Below, in pieces: positions 8,088-13,965 of a stretch of DNA of 13,965 nt (positions within the stretch are counted from its first letter, which is position 1; every line of letters begins with the position of its first letter). The DNA is from SIG603 sp964369215 (GTDB lineage: Bacteria; Bacillota; Clostridia; Oscillospirales; Acutalibacteraceae): assembly GCA_964369215.1 (NCBI GenBank), contig CAYJEZ010000064.1, positions 1-13,965 on the forward strand. Reading direction: 5' to 3'. A program made the translations under genes and the position numbers. Below the pieces are notes generated by a model. That model searched no databases. It was not told the DNA's origin and was given only the letters and a program-made list of their open reading frames with translations.

Positions 8088-9092
8088 TTAATCCATCTCT
8101 GCTATTATATCAGACATTTCTTCAAGTGTTTTTACTACAAATTCGTTTGGATTTGTAGTGTAAGGGTTAATAAAATATACATCACCATTTTTAACTGCTG
8201 TTAAAGCGTCCCAGCCTGGTCTTGCCATAATTTCTTCTTCTGGGTTTTCCATAAAGTTTACAGTGGTGAAAATAATGTCAGGGTTTTTCTCAAGAATTGC
8301 CTCGTCGGTTACTGTAACCCAACTCTCTTGGTCTGCAAAAATATTATTTGAGCCAAAATGTGTTATAAGCTCACTAATATATGTGTTGCCACCAGCTGTA
8401 GTAGTGTACGGAGCAGGAGATACCTCAAAATATACATTTAAACCTTTTGTATCTACACTTTCATACATGTCAAGTGTTTCATTAAATTCAGTAATAATCT
8501 CCATTGCGCGCTCACCCGTATCTGTAACTATCCCTAAAAACTCAATATCTTGAAGTATTTCGTCAATACTTTCAGCGGTAGGAATATATGTAACTGTAAC
8601 GCCTAAATCTTCAAGCGGACCATATGGGTCTTCAGAACCAGTTTGGCTCATACCTGTCGCTATTACTAGGTCAGGCTCTAATTGAGCTATTGTCTCAGTG
8701 TCAGGTGTCATCATGTCAAATGTAGGAATATCTTCTGATAACCCCTCTAAACCAACTGAGTAAGTGTCAATAGCAATAATTTTGTCTGCTAATCCTAGAT
8801 TTATAAGGGTTTCTGTTGTTGCTGGTGCCATTGAAATAATACTCTCTACAGTTTCAGGAACAATAAACTCATTTCCCTCTCTGTCAAGTATTACGCTGTC
8901 TGGCACACTCTGCTCTTCATCACTTTCTTCTGTTGTTTCTTCCTCTTCTCCAGATGTTTCTTCTTCAGAGCTCTCTTCTGCAACACTCGACTCATTACTT
9001 GTACTGCTTTCTTCTGTCTCGGTCTCTGCTGCACAAGCTCCTAAAGTCAATAGCATTGCTGCAGCAATCATAGCTGATAATAATTTTTTCAT
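8088..9092 (-). CDS. btuF: Cobalamin-type ABC importer, substrate-binding lipoprotein (BtuF-like)
   Basis: From the ATG at 9092 this is a 334-residue lipoprotein. It has a Lys-Lys signal peptide with a lipobox LGAC (Cys20, lipidation site), then an unusually acidic Glu/Ser/Thr linker of about 40 residues (21-64), then a class III periplasmic-binding fold (Peripla_BP_2). The two lobes are joined by a long helix, with IISMAPATTETLINLGL in lobe 1 and a DIIFTTVNF strand in lobe 2. It would capture corrinoid outside the membrane and deliver it to BtuC. An ATG at 9110 would add six residues but has no ribosome site. The ATG at 9092 has AAAGG (9103-9107) 10 nt upstream and gives a cleaner signal peptide. 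Transcription reaches it only through the riboswitch leader and terminator. Ligand assignment comes from that riboswitch, not from binding residues. Confidence 0.9.
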   Translation of the reverse strand: MKKLLSAMIAAAMLLTLGACAAETETEESSTSNESSVAEESSEEETSGEEEETTEESDEEQSVPDSVILDREGNEFIVPETVESIISMAPATTETLINLGLADKIIAIDTYSVGLEGLSEDIPTFDMMTPDTETIAQLEPDLVIATGMSQTGSEDPYGPLEDLGVTVTYIPTAESIDEILQDIEFLGIVTDTGERAMEIITEFNETLDMYESVDTKGLNVYFEVSPAPYTTTAGGNTYISELITHFGSNNIFADQESWVTVTDEAILEKNPDIIFTTVNFMENPEEEIMARPGWDALTAVKNGDVYFINPYTTNPNEFVVKTLEEMSDIIAEMD

Positions 9093-9140
9093 TTTCTTCT
9101 TACCTTTCATAAAAAATATTCAAAGCAATATCATATAACC

Positions 9141-9169
9141 AAAAAAACCTGTAACAAAAGTTACAGGTT
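9141..9169 (-). terminator. Regulated intrinsic terminator of the cobalamin riboswitch
   Basis: The perfect 10-bp stem AACCTGTAAC/GTTACAGGTT (9160-9169 with 9146-9155) has a 4-nt loop and is followed on the minus strand by a T-run (complement of 9141-9145). It lies between the aptamer and btuF, so it must be read through for the operon to be expressed. Confidence 0.88.
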
Positions 9170-9252
9170 GGAGAACACTATAAACCTAGCTAATGCCAAG
9201 ATATTTAAAACTAAGCAACTAGCTATATTTTAATCATTCACCCACTTTAATT

Positions 9253-9260
9253 ACCTGTAA
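9253..9260 (-). promoter_or_regulatory. Candidate antiterminator arm of the riboswitch expression platform
   Basis: The minus-strand TTACAGGT at 9260-9253 can pair with ACCTGTAA at 9168-9161, the 5' arm of the terminator. It repeats the terminator's own 3' arm, so the two structures are mutually exclusive. It starts 18 bases downstream of the B12 box, where ligand folding can mask it. Confidence 0.65.
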
Positions 9261-9277
9261 AGTTTGGCAACCATATT

Positions 9278-9438
9278 GGCAGGTCTTCCGACTTAGGTAA
9301 GAATAGATTTCTTTCTATTCGATGATTTTTCGCCTTCCCAAATAAAATTCAGTGACATATGAAAAATCTTACCGCCACGGCAGCAGGACTGTTTGAGATT
9401 TCAACTCAATTCCCTATTCTCGCAGAAAACTGCGCACC
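9278..9438 (-). promoter_or_regulatory. Cobalamin (AdoCbl) riboswitch aptamer
   Basis: On the minus strand the canonical parts occur in order: a GGTGC-start with a CGCAG/CTGCG hairpin, then AATAGGGAA (9410-9418), the GCTGCCG-like core, GTCACTG (9350-9356) and TGGGAAGGCG (9331-9340). A variable hairpin GAATAGA/TCTATTC (9301-9320) precedes the B12 box (9278-9294), a close match to the consensus including GAAGACCTGCC. Binding of adenosylcobalamin typically turns expression off. Here the downstream terminator indicates transcriptional control of the importer operon. The 400-base gap between the P-type ATPase gene and btuF is almost wholly occupied by this leader and its promoter. Confidence 0.95.
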
Positions 9439-9466
9439 AATAATCGCGATATTAAATTGCTACAAC

Positions 9467-9495
9467 ATACTACCACATAAAAATAATACTGTCAA
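9467..9495 (-). promoter_or_regulatory. Promoter of the cobalamin-uptake operon
   Basis: A consensus -35 TTGACA (9490-9495), a 17-nt spacer and the -10 TAGTAT (9467-9472) place the transcript start near 9460, about 20 bases before the aptamer. The promoter starts only 16 bases after the upstream ATPase stop codon. Confidence 0.8.
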
Positions 9496-9511
9496 TAAAA
9501 TTAGATAATTT

Positions 9512-11914
9512 TTACTTTTTATTGTTTTTAATCGATTTTTGCTCAATAATATTTGTTAATATGCTTGATACAAATAAAGAAAGTGTTGTTAAAGCGGCAA
9601 CAATTATAATCATTACACTGTCAAGCGGAGTAAAATTAAATATGAACGGAAGTATAAACAACGCACCTACAAACGCTGCAACCATACTAGCAAACAATAT
9701 TGTTCTAATTAAATTCAAAGGGCAAGATATTCTAAACAATAGAATAAAGGCCGAAGAAGCAGTTACAATGACTGCTAAAGTAGATAATTGCTCTGGAGTG
9801 TAACCCAAGTAGTAATCAATAATAAGCAGTGCTACTACATTAAGAAAAATGCTAACACCGGTAGGAATAGCCTTTTTTAATACATTTACTAGAAAGGAAC
9901 CTTTCACTAATTGCTTATTAGGCCCTAATGCGAGAATGAACGAAGGTATTCCTATTGTTAATGTGCTTATTAAAGTAAGGTGAACTGGCTCAAACGGATA
10001 CGAAGCAGCAACTATCATAAACGTTATTGACAATAATACAGAGTAAGTTGTTTTTGATAAAAACAGTGCTGCAGAACGCTGTAAGTTATTTATTGAGCGT
10101 CTTCCTTCTCTTACAACCAAAGGCATTGACGAGAAATTAGAGTCCATCAAAACTAAATTTGAAACAGACCTAGCAGCATCACTACCACTTGCCATTGCTA
10201 TACTGCAATCGGCTTCTTTAAGTGCTAAAACATCATTTACCCCGTCGCCTGTCATGGCAACAACATGGTCTTGCGCTTTAAGTGCTTTAATTATCTTTAT
10301 TTTTTGCTCAGGGGTTACTCTTCCAAACACACTGTATCTATTAACAGCATCGGCTATATCATTGTCACATTTTAATAGAGTGGCATCTATATATTTATCT
10401 GCATTTCTTATTCCTACTTTTCTTGAAATATGCGATACTGTGATAGGGTTATCGCCTGATATTACTTTAATATCAACACCTTGTTCTTCGAAATATTTAA
10501 TGGTATCGCCAGCCTCGTCTCTTATTTTATCACTTAAAATAACAAACCCCATAGGTATCAGCCCACTAGGTAAATCTTTAGTGTTGAACTTATTGGGCGA
10601 TTTAGCAAGTAGTAAAACTCTTTGACCATTTTTGCTATACTTTTCAGCTATTTTTCTAAAAGCAGTGAACTTATCTTTTAAAACAAATTCTCCTGCACCT
10701 AAAACAAAGCTACCCTTGCCTTTAAAAGCCGCACCGCTCCATTTTCTAGCTGACGAAAACGGCACCTTTTCAACACTCTCCCAATCAGAGCTACCCTCTA
10801 CTCTATCTCTAATGGCATTAATTGTAGCATTGTCATCGTCTAGTTCAGTACCCATAGCTCTAAGAGCATTAATCATCTCTTTTTCAGAACTACCATCGAA
10901 TGCTAAAAACTCGTCTACTAGCATACTTCCCTCAGTAATTGTACCTGTTTTGTCTAGGCACAAGACGTCTACACGTGCTAATGTCTCTACACTGTAAAGC
11001 TCTTGCACTAAAGTTTTATGCATAGCTAGCCTAATAACACTTACTGCAAAAACTAAGCTTGTTAGTAGCACTAATCCCTCTGGAATCATTCCTATTAAAG
11101 CTGCTATGGTAGTAAACATTGTGTCTTCTAAACTATCACCTAAAATATAATATTGTTTAAAGAATAAAATTAATCCAACAGGAATAATAGAAATGCCTAT
11201 TGTTTTAACTATTGTATCAAGAGATTTCTTAATTTGTGAGCTATGTTTTTTAATGTACTTTGCTTCTTTTACAATTTTATTAGCATAATTATCTTCTCCT
11301 ACTTTTTCAGCCCTTGCTAAACATTCTCCACTAATAATAAAACTGCCTGAAAGAAGCATTTGCCCTGCAGACTTTAACACAGCGTTGGCTTCTCCGGTAA
11401 TTAGTGACTCATTAACCTCTACCTCGCCTTTTACTACAAGGGCATCTGCACAAACTTGACCACCTGCGCTCATACACATTATATCATCAAGAACCACTTC
11501 AGTTGTAGGTATTTTAACCTTAACTCCCTCTCTTAAAACAGTAGCTTTTGGAGCAGAGATTAACGAAAGCTTTTCTATTATTCTTTTAGATCGTATCTCT
11601 TGAAAAGAACCTATAACAGTATTAGATAATATAACTCCCATAAACAGTAAATTTTTTACTATATCTATAATAGCTACATTTCGAATAAGCCCAACTGAAA
11701 TAATCAAAAAAGCAAATGTGAAATTAAGTAAATTAAAAAAGGTAAAAATATTTTTCAGTATAATTTCTTTTTCAGTTAATAATTTAATTCCAGACTCAAT
11801 ATTGTTTAGCCCTGCATCAAATCGCTCTTTTACTTGTTTTGCGCTAAGCCCTAAATTACAATCAACAACAATACGTTTTACGTTCTTATTAGTAATTTGC
11901 TCAATATTTTGCAA
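9512..11914 (-). CDS. P-type cation-transporting ATPase, CtpE-like
   Basis: This 800-residue membrane pump is driven by aspartyl phosphorylation. Visible parts are two N-terminal spans (about 57-105), an actuator domain with TGEA (173-176), and spans 3-4 (about 238-296) with the ion-site motif IPEGLVLL (277-284). The phosphorylated Asp is D321 in DKTGT, then an ATP-binding domain, SGDNP at 486-490 and TGDGVND at 555-561. Further spans cover about 612-790, including an LTIGIPSFILALGPN segment. No N-terminal heavy-metal domain or CPC motif is present, so it is not a Cu/Zn exporter. The PEGL motif and C-terminal spans resemble mycobacterial CtpE, reported to take up calcium; the ion here is inferred and could be Mg or another cation. 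The start is a TTG with AAGGAG 7 nt upstream; an in-frame TAA two codons above excludes an earlier start. No terminator is evident at its end. Confidence 0.9.
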   Translation of the reverse strand: MQNIEQITNKNVKRIVVDCNLGLSAKQVKERFDAGLNNIESGIKLLTEKEIILKNIFTFFNLLNFTFAFLIISVGLIRNVAIIDIVKNLLFMGVILSNTVIGSFQEIRSKRIIEKLSLISAPKATVLREGVKVKIPTTEVVLDDIMCMSAGGQVCADALVVKGEVEVNESLITGEANAVLKSAGQMLLSGSFIISGECLARAEKVGEDNYANKIVKEAKYIKKHSSQIKKSLDTIVKTIGISIIPVGLILFFKQYYILGDSLEDTMFTTIAALIGMIPEGLVLLTSLVFAVSVIRLAMHKTLVQELYSVETLARVDVLCLDKTGTITEGSMLVDEFLAFDGSSEKEMINALRAMGTELDDDNATINAIRDRVEGSSDWESVEKVPFSSARKWSGAAFKGKGSFVLGAGEFVLKDKFTAFRKIAEKYSKNGQRVLLLAKSPNKFNTKDLPSGLIPMGFVILSDKIRDEAGDTIKYFEEQGVDIKVISGDNPITVSHISRKVGIRNADKYIDATLLKCDNDIADAVNRYSVFGRVTPEQKIKIIKALKAQDHVVAMTGDGVNDVLALKEADCSIAMASGSDAARSVSNLVLMDSNFSSMPLVVREGRRSINNLQRSAALFLSKTTYSVLLSITFMIVAASYPFEPVHLTLISTLTIGIPSFILALGPNKQLVKGSFLVNVLKKAIPTGVSIFLNVVALLIIDYYLGYTPEQLSTLAVIVTASSAFILLFRISCPLNLIRTILFASMVAAFVGALFILPFIFNFTPLDSVMIIIVAALTTLSLFVSSILTNIIEQKSIKNNKK

Positions 11915-11921
11915 AATTTAT

Positions 11922-11927
11922 CTCCTT
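11922..11927 (-). promoter_or_regulatory. Ribosome binding site for the TTG-initiated P-type ATPase
   Basis: A near-perfect AAGGAG on the minus strand lies 7 nt before the TTG at 11914. The first internal Met is about 90 residues in, beyond the first transmembrane span, so the TTG start is firm. Confidence 0.78.
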
Positions 11928-11971
11928 TTTATATAAAATATAAATCAAAATATTTATCTTTAATTTTCTAC

Positions 11972-11980
11972 ATAATACCA
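11972..11980 (-). promoter_or_regulatory. Possible extended -10 promoter of the P-type ATPase gene
   Basis: The minus strand reads TGG-TATTAT, an extended -10 element (TGn plus hexamer), about 58 bases before the start codon. No good -35 is present at 16-18 nt, which is acceptable for extended -10 promoters but leaves the call weak in such AT-rich DNA. Confidence 0.4.
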
Positions 11981-12007
11981 CAAAAAAATTAACATATTTT
12001 TACATAA

Positions 12008-12116
12008 TGTATTAAAATTAATTAATATTTCCTTATTTTTTACAATGTTTACAATATTTTTTCCACATTTAGTGCATTTTAACCGATTTGACAAATTAAT
12101 TAATATGTATTAAAAT
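12008..12116. repeat. Two AT-rich motifs, each present twice in swapped order
   Basis: AATTAATTAATAT occurs at 12016-12028 and 12094-12106. TGTATTAAAAT occurs at 12008-12018 and 12106-12116. The second TGTATTAAAAT contains the -10 of the trefoil gene promoter. A tandem TTTACAAT pair (12039-12046, 12048-12055) lies between. These may be operator sites or simple AT-rich drift. Confidence 0.4.
12088..12116 (+). promoter_or_regulatory. Promoter of the ricin-type trefoil gene
   Basis: A perfect -35 TTGACA (12088-12093), an exact 17-nt spacer and -10 TAAAAT (12111-12116, five of six matches) lie about 48 bases before the ATG. This close-to-consensus promoter suggests substantial basal expression. 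Confidence 0.82.
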
Positions 12117-12151
12117 CTAATCAGTTATTAATTCAACAAAATAAATTTCGT

Positions 12152-12156
12152 AAGGG
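12152..12156 (+). promoter_or_regulatory. Ribosome binding site that fixes the trefoil gene start
   Basis: AAGGG lies 8 nt before the ATG at 12165. The upstream in-frame GTG at 12156 uses the last base of this site and so cannot be served by it. Confidence 0.72.
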
Positions 12157-12164
12157 TGATATAT

Positions 12165-12695
12165 ATGGCTAACAGTTATTTCTTATTAATCAATCGTAAA
12201 AGTGGTAAAGCTTTACAAGCAACCGATGAGTCAAACGGCGCAAGTGTTGTACAACATGAAATCAACAATACAGATGCTCAACTTTGGAGTCAAACAACAG
12301 TTAAAGGCAAGGGCGTAAAGCTTATTAATAAAGCATACGGCAAAGCACTTGATATTATGTGTTGTTCTACAGAAAATGGAAGCCTTGCACAAATTTGGGA
12401 CGACGTAGATGGCGACAGCCAAATATGGAAACTTGAGACCGCTTCAAGAGGCTTTAGAAAACTTTTAAATACAAACAGTGCAAAAGTTTTAGACATCAAA
12501 GATTTAAGCGACGATTGCGGCGCATTTGCACAGCTTTGGGAAGACTTAGGTGGAGAAAATCAAGAGTGGAAACTTTGTGATTACCCTGAAAAAGTTAAAC
12601 CAGCTACAGCTAAAAAAACTACAGCAACTGCAAAAAAATCTCCTGCAAAAACTATTAAAAACACAAAAGAGAAAATTGCTGCAAAAGCAAAATAG
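12165..12695 (+). CDS. Ricin-type beta-trefoil protein with Lys/Ala-rich basic tail
   Basis: This is a 176-residue protein. Residues 4-138 form a complete beta-trefoil (RICIN/CBM13-like) of three repeats, each carrying QxW-type motifs: Q39-W41, Q86-W88 and Q133-W135, with related QIW and QLW at 76-78 and 123-125. Repeats share a K-x-LD/LQ strand (KALQAT, KALDIM, KVLDIK). Such domains usually bind sugars. Residues 142-176 are a low-complexity tail of Lys, Ala, Thr and Pro (ATAKKTTATAKKSPAK) resembling histone-H1-like basic tails. There is no signal peptide, membrane span or enzyme domain, so the protein appears cytosolic. The start is the ATG at 12165 with AAGGG 8 nt upstream; a GTG at 12156 overlaps that site. 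It is a single-gene unit with its own promoter and terminator. The function is unknown; the lectin fold is secure, while nucleic-acid or wall-polymer binding by the tail is inference. Confidence 0.88.
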   Translation: MANSYFLLINRKSGKALQATDESNGASVVQHEINNTDAQLWSQTTVKGKGVKLINKAYGKALDIMCCSTENGSLAQIWDDVDGDSQIWKLETASRGFRKLLNTNSAKVLDIKDLSDDCGAFAQLWEDLGGENQEWKLCDYPEKVKPATAKKTTATAKKSPAKTIKNTKEKIAAKAK

Positions 12696-12728
12696 TTTGC
12701 AATTTTTTACAAAATAATCAATTTATTT

Positions 12729-12778
12729 AAAAATCTTCGTTACCATTGGCTAGCCATTTTGGTATCGAAGATTTTTTT
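12729..12778. terminator. Long intrinsic terminator between the trefoil gene and uppP
   Basis: An 11-bp stem (12729-12739 with 12766-12776), one T-T mismatch and a further 5 bp (12741-12745 with 12760-12764) enclose a loop holding the 10-base palindrome TGGCTAGCCA. The plus strand continues into a strong T-run, ending the trefoil transcript. The minus strand has a shorter T-run and may also end uppP. Confidence 0.87.
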
Positions 12779-12807
12779 ATTTTTATTAACTATATCAATA
12801 AGTTCTA

Positions 12808-13635
12808 TCACGCAAGCATAAAGTAAGCGATTACTACTATTCCTAGCACTATTCTATACCAACCAAAAACTTTAAAATCATGTTTTTTCACATAATTCAT
12901 CAAGAATTTTATAGCTAAAAGTGAGACAAAAAATGCTACAGCACTACCTAAAATAAGAGCCAATACTTCTATATAAGTAAAGTCAAAACCCGATTTTAAA
13001 AGCCTTAAAAGAGTAGCACCAAACATTGTTGGAATTGCCAAGAAAAACGTAAACTCAGATGCAGCTACCCTTGAAACTCCAATTAACAAAGCACCTACAA
13101 TTGTAGCACCAGAGCGTGAAGTTCCCGGAATTAAGGCTAAAACTTGAAATGCACCTATTATTATAGCTACTTTGTATGTAATTAAGTTTACGTCGGTTAT
13201 AAGTGGTGTTTTACCTTTGTTTTTATTTTCAACCACAATAAACGCTATTCCGTAAACAATAAGTGCAATTGCAATTACTATAGGTCCATACAAATGCTCT
13301 TCAATAACATCGTCAAAAGGAATACCTATTATAATGCTTGGCACACACGCCACAATAACTTTAAGCCATAAAGAAATTATATCTTTACTAATATAAATCT
13401 TACCTGTTTTTGCCTTTTTAATAGGAAAAATCTTATTCCAAAATATTATTACAACCGCCATAACTGCACCTAGCTGAATTAGCACAAAGAATAAGCTTTT
13501 AAATTCTTCACTAAAATTAAGCTGTACAAACTCATCTACCAAAAGCATATGCCCAGTACTGCTAATAGGAAGCCACTCGGTTATGCCCTCAACAATTCCT
13601 ATAAACAGTATTTTCAGAACCTCTATAAAATCCAT
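12808..13635 (-). CDS. uppP: Undecaprenyl-diphosphatase (BacA/UppP)
   Basis: This 275-residue polytopic membrane enzyme dephosphorylates undecaprenyl diphosphate to the lipid carrier used for peptidoglycan and other wall polymers; raised levels give bacitracin resistance in other bacteria. The two inverted catalytic repeats are clear. The N-terminal EGITEWLPISSTGH carries E16, E20, S26 and H29, and the C-terminal IPGTSRSG carries R174. These match the essential positions of the Escherichia coli enzyme. Length and hydrophobic profile are normal. The ATG at 13635 has GGGG about 7 nt upstream. The gene lies downstream of murF on the same strand, 122 bases away, with a possible weak terminator between. 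I found no convincing -35/-10 pair immediately upstream, so it may depend partly on read-through from murF. Confidence 0.95.
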   Translation of the reverse strand: MDFIEVLKILFIGIVEGITEWLPISSTGHMLLVDEFVQLNFSEEFKSLFFVLIQLGAVMAVVIIFWNKIFPIKKAKTGKIYISKDIISLWLKVIVACVPSIIIGIPFDDVIEEHLYGPIVIAIALIVYGIAFIVVENKNKGKTPLITDVNLITYKVAIIIGAFQVLALIPGTSRSGATIVGALLIGVSRVAASEFTFFLAIPTMFGATLLRLLKSGFDFTYIEVLALILGSAVAFFVSLLAIKFLMNYVKKHDFKVFGWYRIVLGIVVIAYFMLA

Positions 13636-13681
13636 TAAACTACCCCATTCTTTTATAGTTAATTAAGTTAGAAAACACACC

Positions 13682-13724
13682 AAAAACAACTGAAAAAGCT
13701 TTAACTTATGCGGTTTTTTAGTTG
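13682..13724 (-). terminator. Possible AT-rich terminator after murF
   Basis: On the minus strand the arms 13712-13724 and 13687-13699 pair over 13 positions with one G-T wobble and one mismatch. They are followed by TTTTT (complement of 13682-13686). The stem is A/T-rich, so termination may be partial and allow read-through into uppP. Confidence 0.42.
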
Positions 13725-13757
13725 GGAGTAGGTAGTGTTTGGGGCTTAATTACTATA

Positions 13758-13965
13758 TTATACGCTCTCGCTCTTTTTAATTAAAGCTTTCACAAATCTG
13801 TCTGTTTTAATGCCTCTCGAGCCCTTACAAAGTATTACATCGTTTTTATTTACCTCACTCAGTAAAAAGCTCTCTGCCTCTTCATAATCTGTAAAGCTGT
13901 AAGAATTCTGTGTGCCAAAGCCTTTTTTTACATATTTAGCATCTTCACCAAAAGCAATTAAAGTG
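13758..13965 (-). CDS. murF: UDP-N-acetylmuramoyl-tripeptide--D-alanyl-D-alanine ligase, C-terminal end (5' part outside window)
   Basis: The last 68 codons of a gene enter from the right edge and end at TAA 13758-13760. The encoded segment matches the C-terminal Mur-ligase Rossmann-like domain. It has a TLIAFGEDA strand, a FTDYEEAESFLL helix, then NDVILCKGSRGIKTDRFVKAL, which contains the KGSR motif typical of MurF ends. MurF adds D-Ala-D-Ala to the UDP-muramyl tripeptide in the cytosol, the last step before lipid I. The identity rests on this short tail; MurC/MurD/MurE are less likely because the KGSRG-x(4)-R-x(3)-AL pattern is characteristic of MurF. The adjacent uppP supplies the lipid carrier for the next step. 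Confidence 0.8.
   Translation of the reverse strand, partial: TLIAFGEDAKYVKKGFGTQNSYSFTDYEEAESFLLSEVNKNDVILCKGSRGIKTDRFVKALIKKSESV

Noticed and set aside
6275..9092. Iron-siderophore or haem importer instead of cobalamin importer
   Set aside because: The families overlap, but the operon is led by a clear cobalamin riboswitch with its own terminator. That is strong evidence for corrinoid uptake.
9092..9110. ATG at 9110 as the btuF start
   Set aside because: No Shine-Dalgarno precedes it, while the ATG at 9092 has AAAGG upstream and gives a standard lipoprotein signal peptide. The choice does not alter the mature protein.
12231..12499. Minus-strand ORFs of 63 and 69 codons across the trefoil gene
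   Set aside because: They are antisense shadows of the three QxW repeats, without ribosome sites or promoters of their own.
1..13965. Mobile element, CRISPR array, toxin-antitoxin or phage defence system
   Set aside because: No transposase, integrase, regularly spaced repeats, paired small ORFs or defence-type domains were seen in either strand.

Overview
This is an AT-rich window with short intergenic gaps, Shine-Dalgarno-led genes and several TTG starts. It encodes a sortase-anchored Cna-B surface protein, a lipoprotein-based ABC importer, MurF and UppP. Together these point to the chromosome of a low-GC Gram-positive bacterium, most likely an anaerobic or gut-type Firmicute of the Clostridia. 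I cannot name a species. I see no insertion sequence, phage gene, CRISPR array, tRNA or rRNA.

Layout from left to right. Bases 1-675 (+) are the 3' end of a wall-anchored Cna-B protein, which meets an oppositely oriented operon at a perfect 15-bp hairpin. On the minus strand, 5237 down to 804 reads as promoter, a 31-residue membrane miniprotein, metG, tatD and a cytosolic Cys-type sulfatase. A divergent promoter at 5305-5333 drives an alpha/beta hydrolase (+), which ends at a shared convergent terminator. On the minus strand, 9495 down to 6275 is a complete cobalamin-uptake unit: a promoter with a consensus -35 box, a cobalamin riboswitch, a competing antiterminator/terminator pair, then btuF, btuC and btuD. 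Upstream on the same strand is a large P-type cation ATPase (9512-11914). A divergent promoter at 12088-12116 drives a small ricin-type beta-trefoil protein with a lysine/alanine-rich tail. The window closes with uppP and the 3' end of murF, both on the minus strand.

How the genes work together. Three groups are coherent: translation and housekeeping (metG-tatD, a classical Firmicute pairing, preceded by the miniprotein), B12 acquisition under feedback control by B12, and peptidoglycan precursor supply (murF, uppP). The sulfatase, hydrolase, P-type ATPase and trefoil protein are accessory genes whose substrates are not visible from sequence.

The items I rate highest are the trefoil protein with a histone-H1-like tail and no signal peptide, and the miniprotein heading the metG operon. 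Next are the last Cna-B repeat, which has lost its isopeptide Glu and Asn, and the riboswitch expression platform, whose two competing structures can be read directly. I do not see a clear undescribed multi-gene system.
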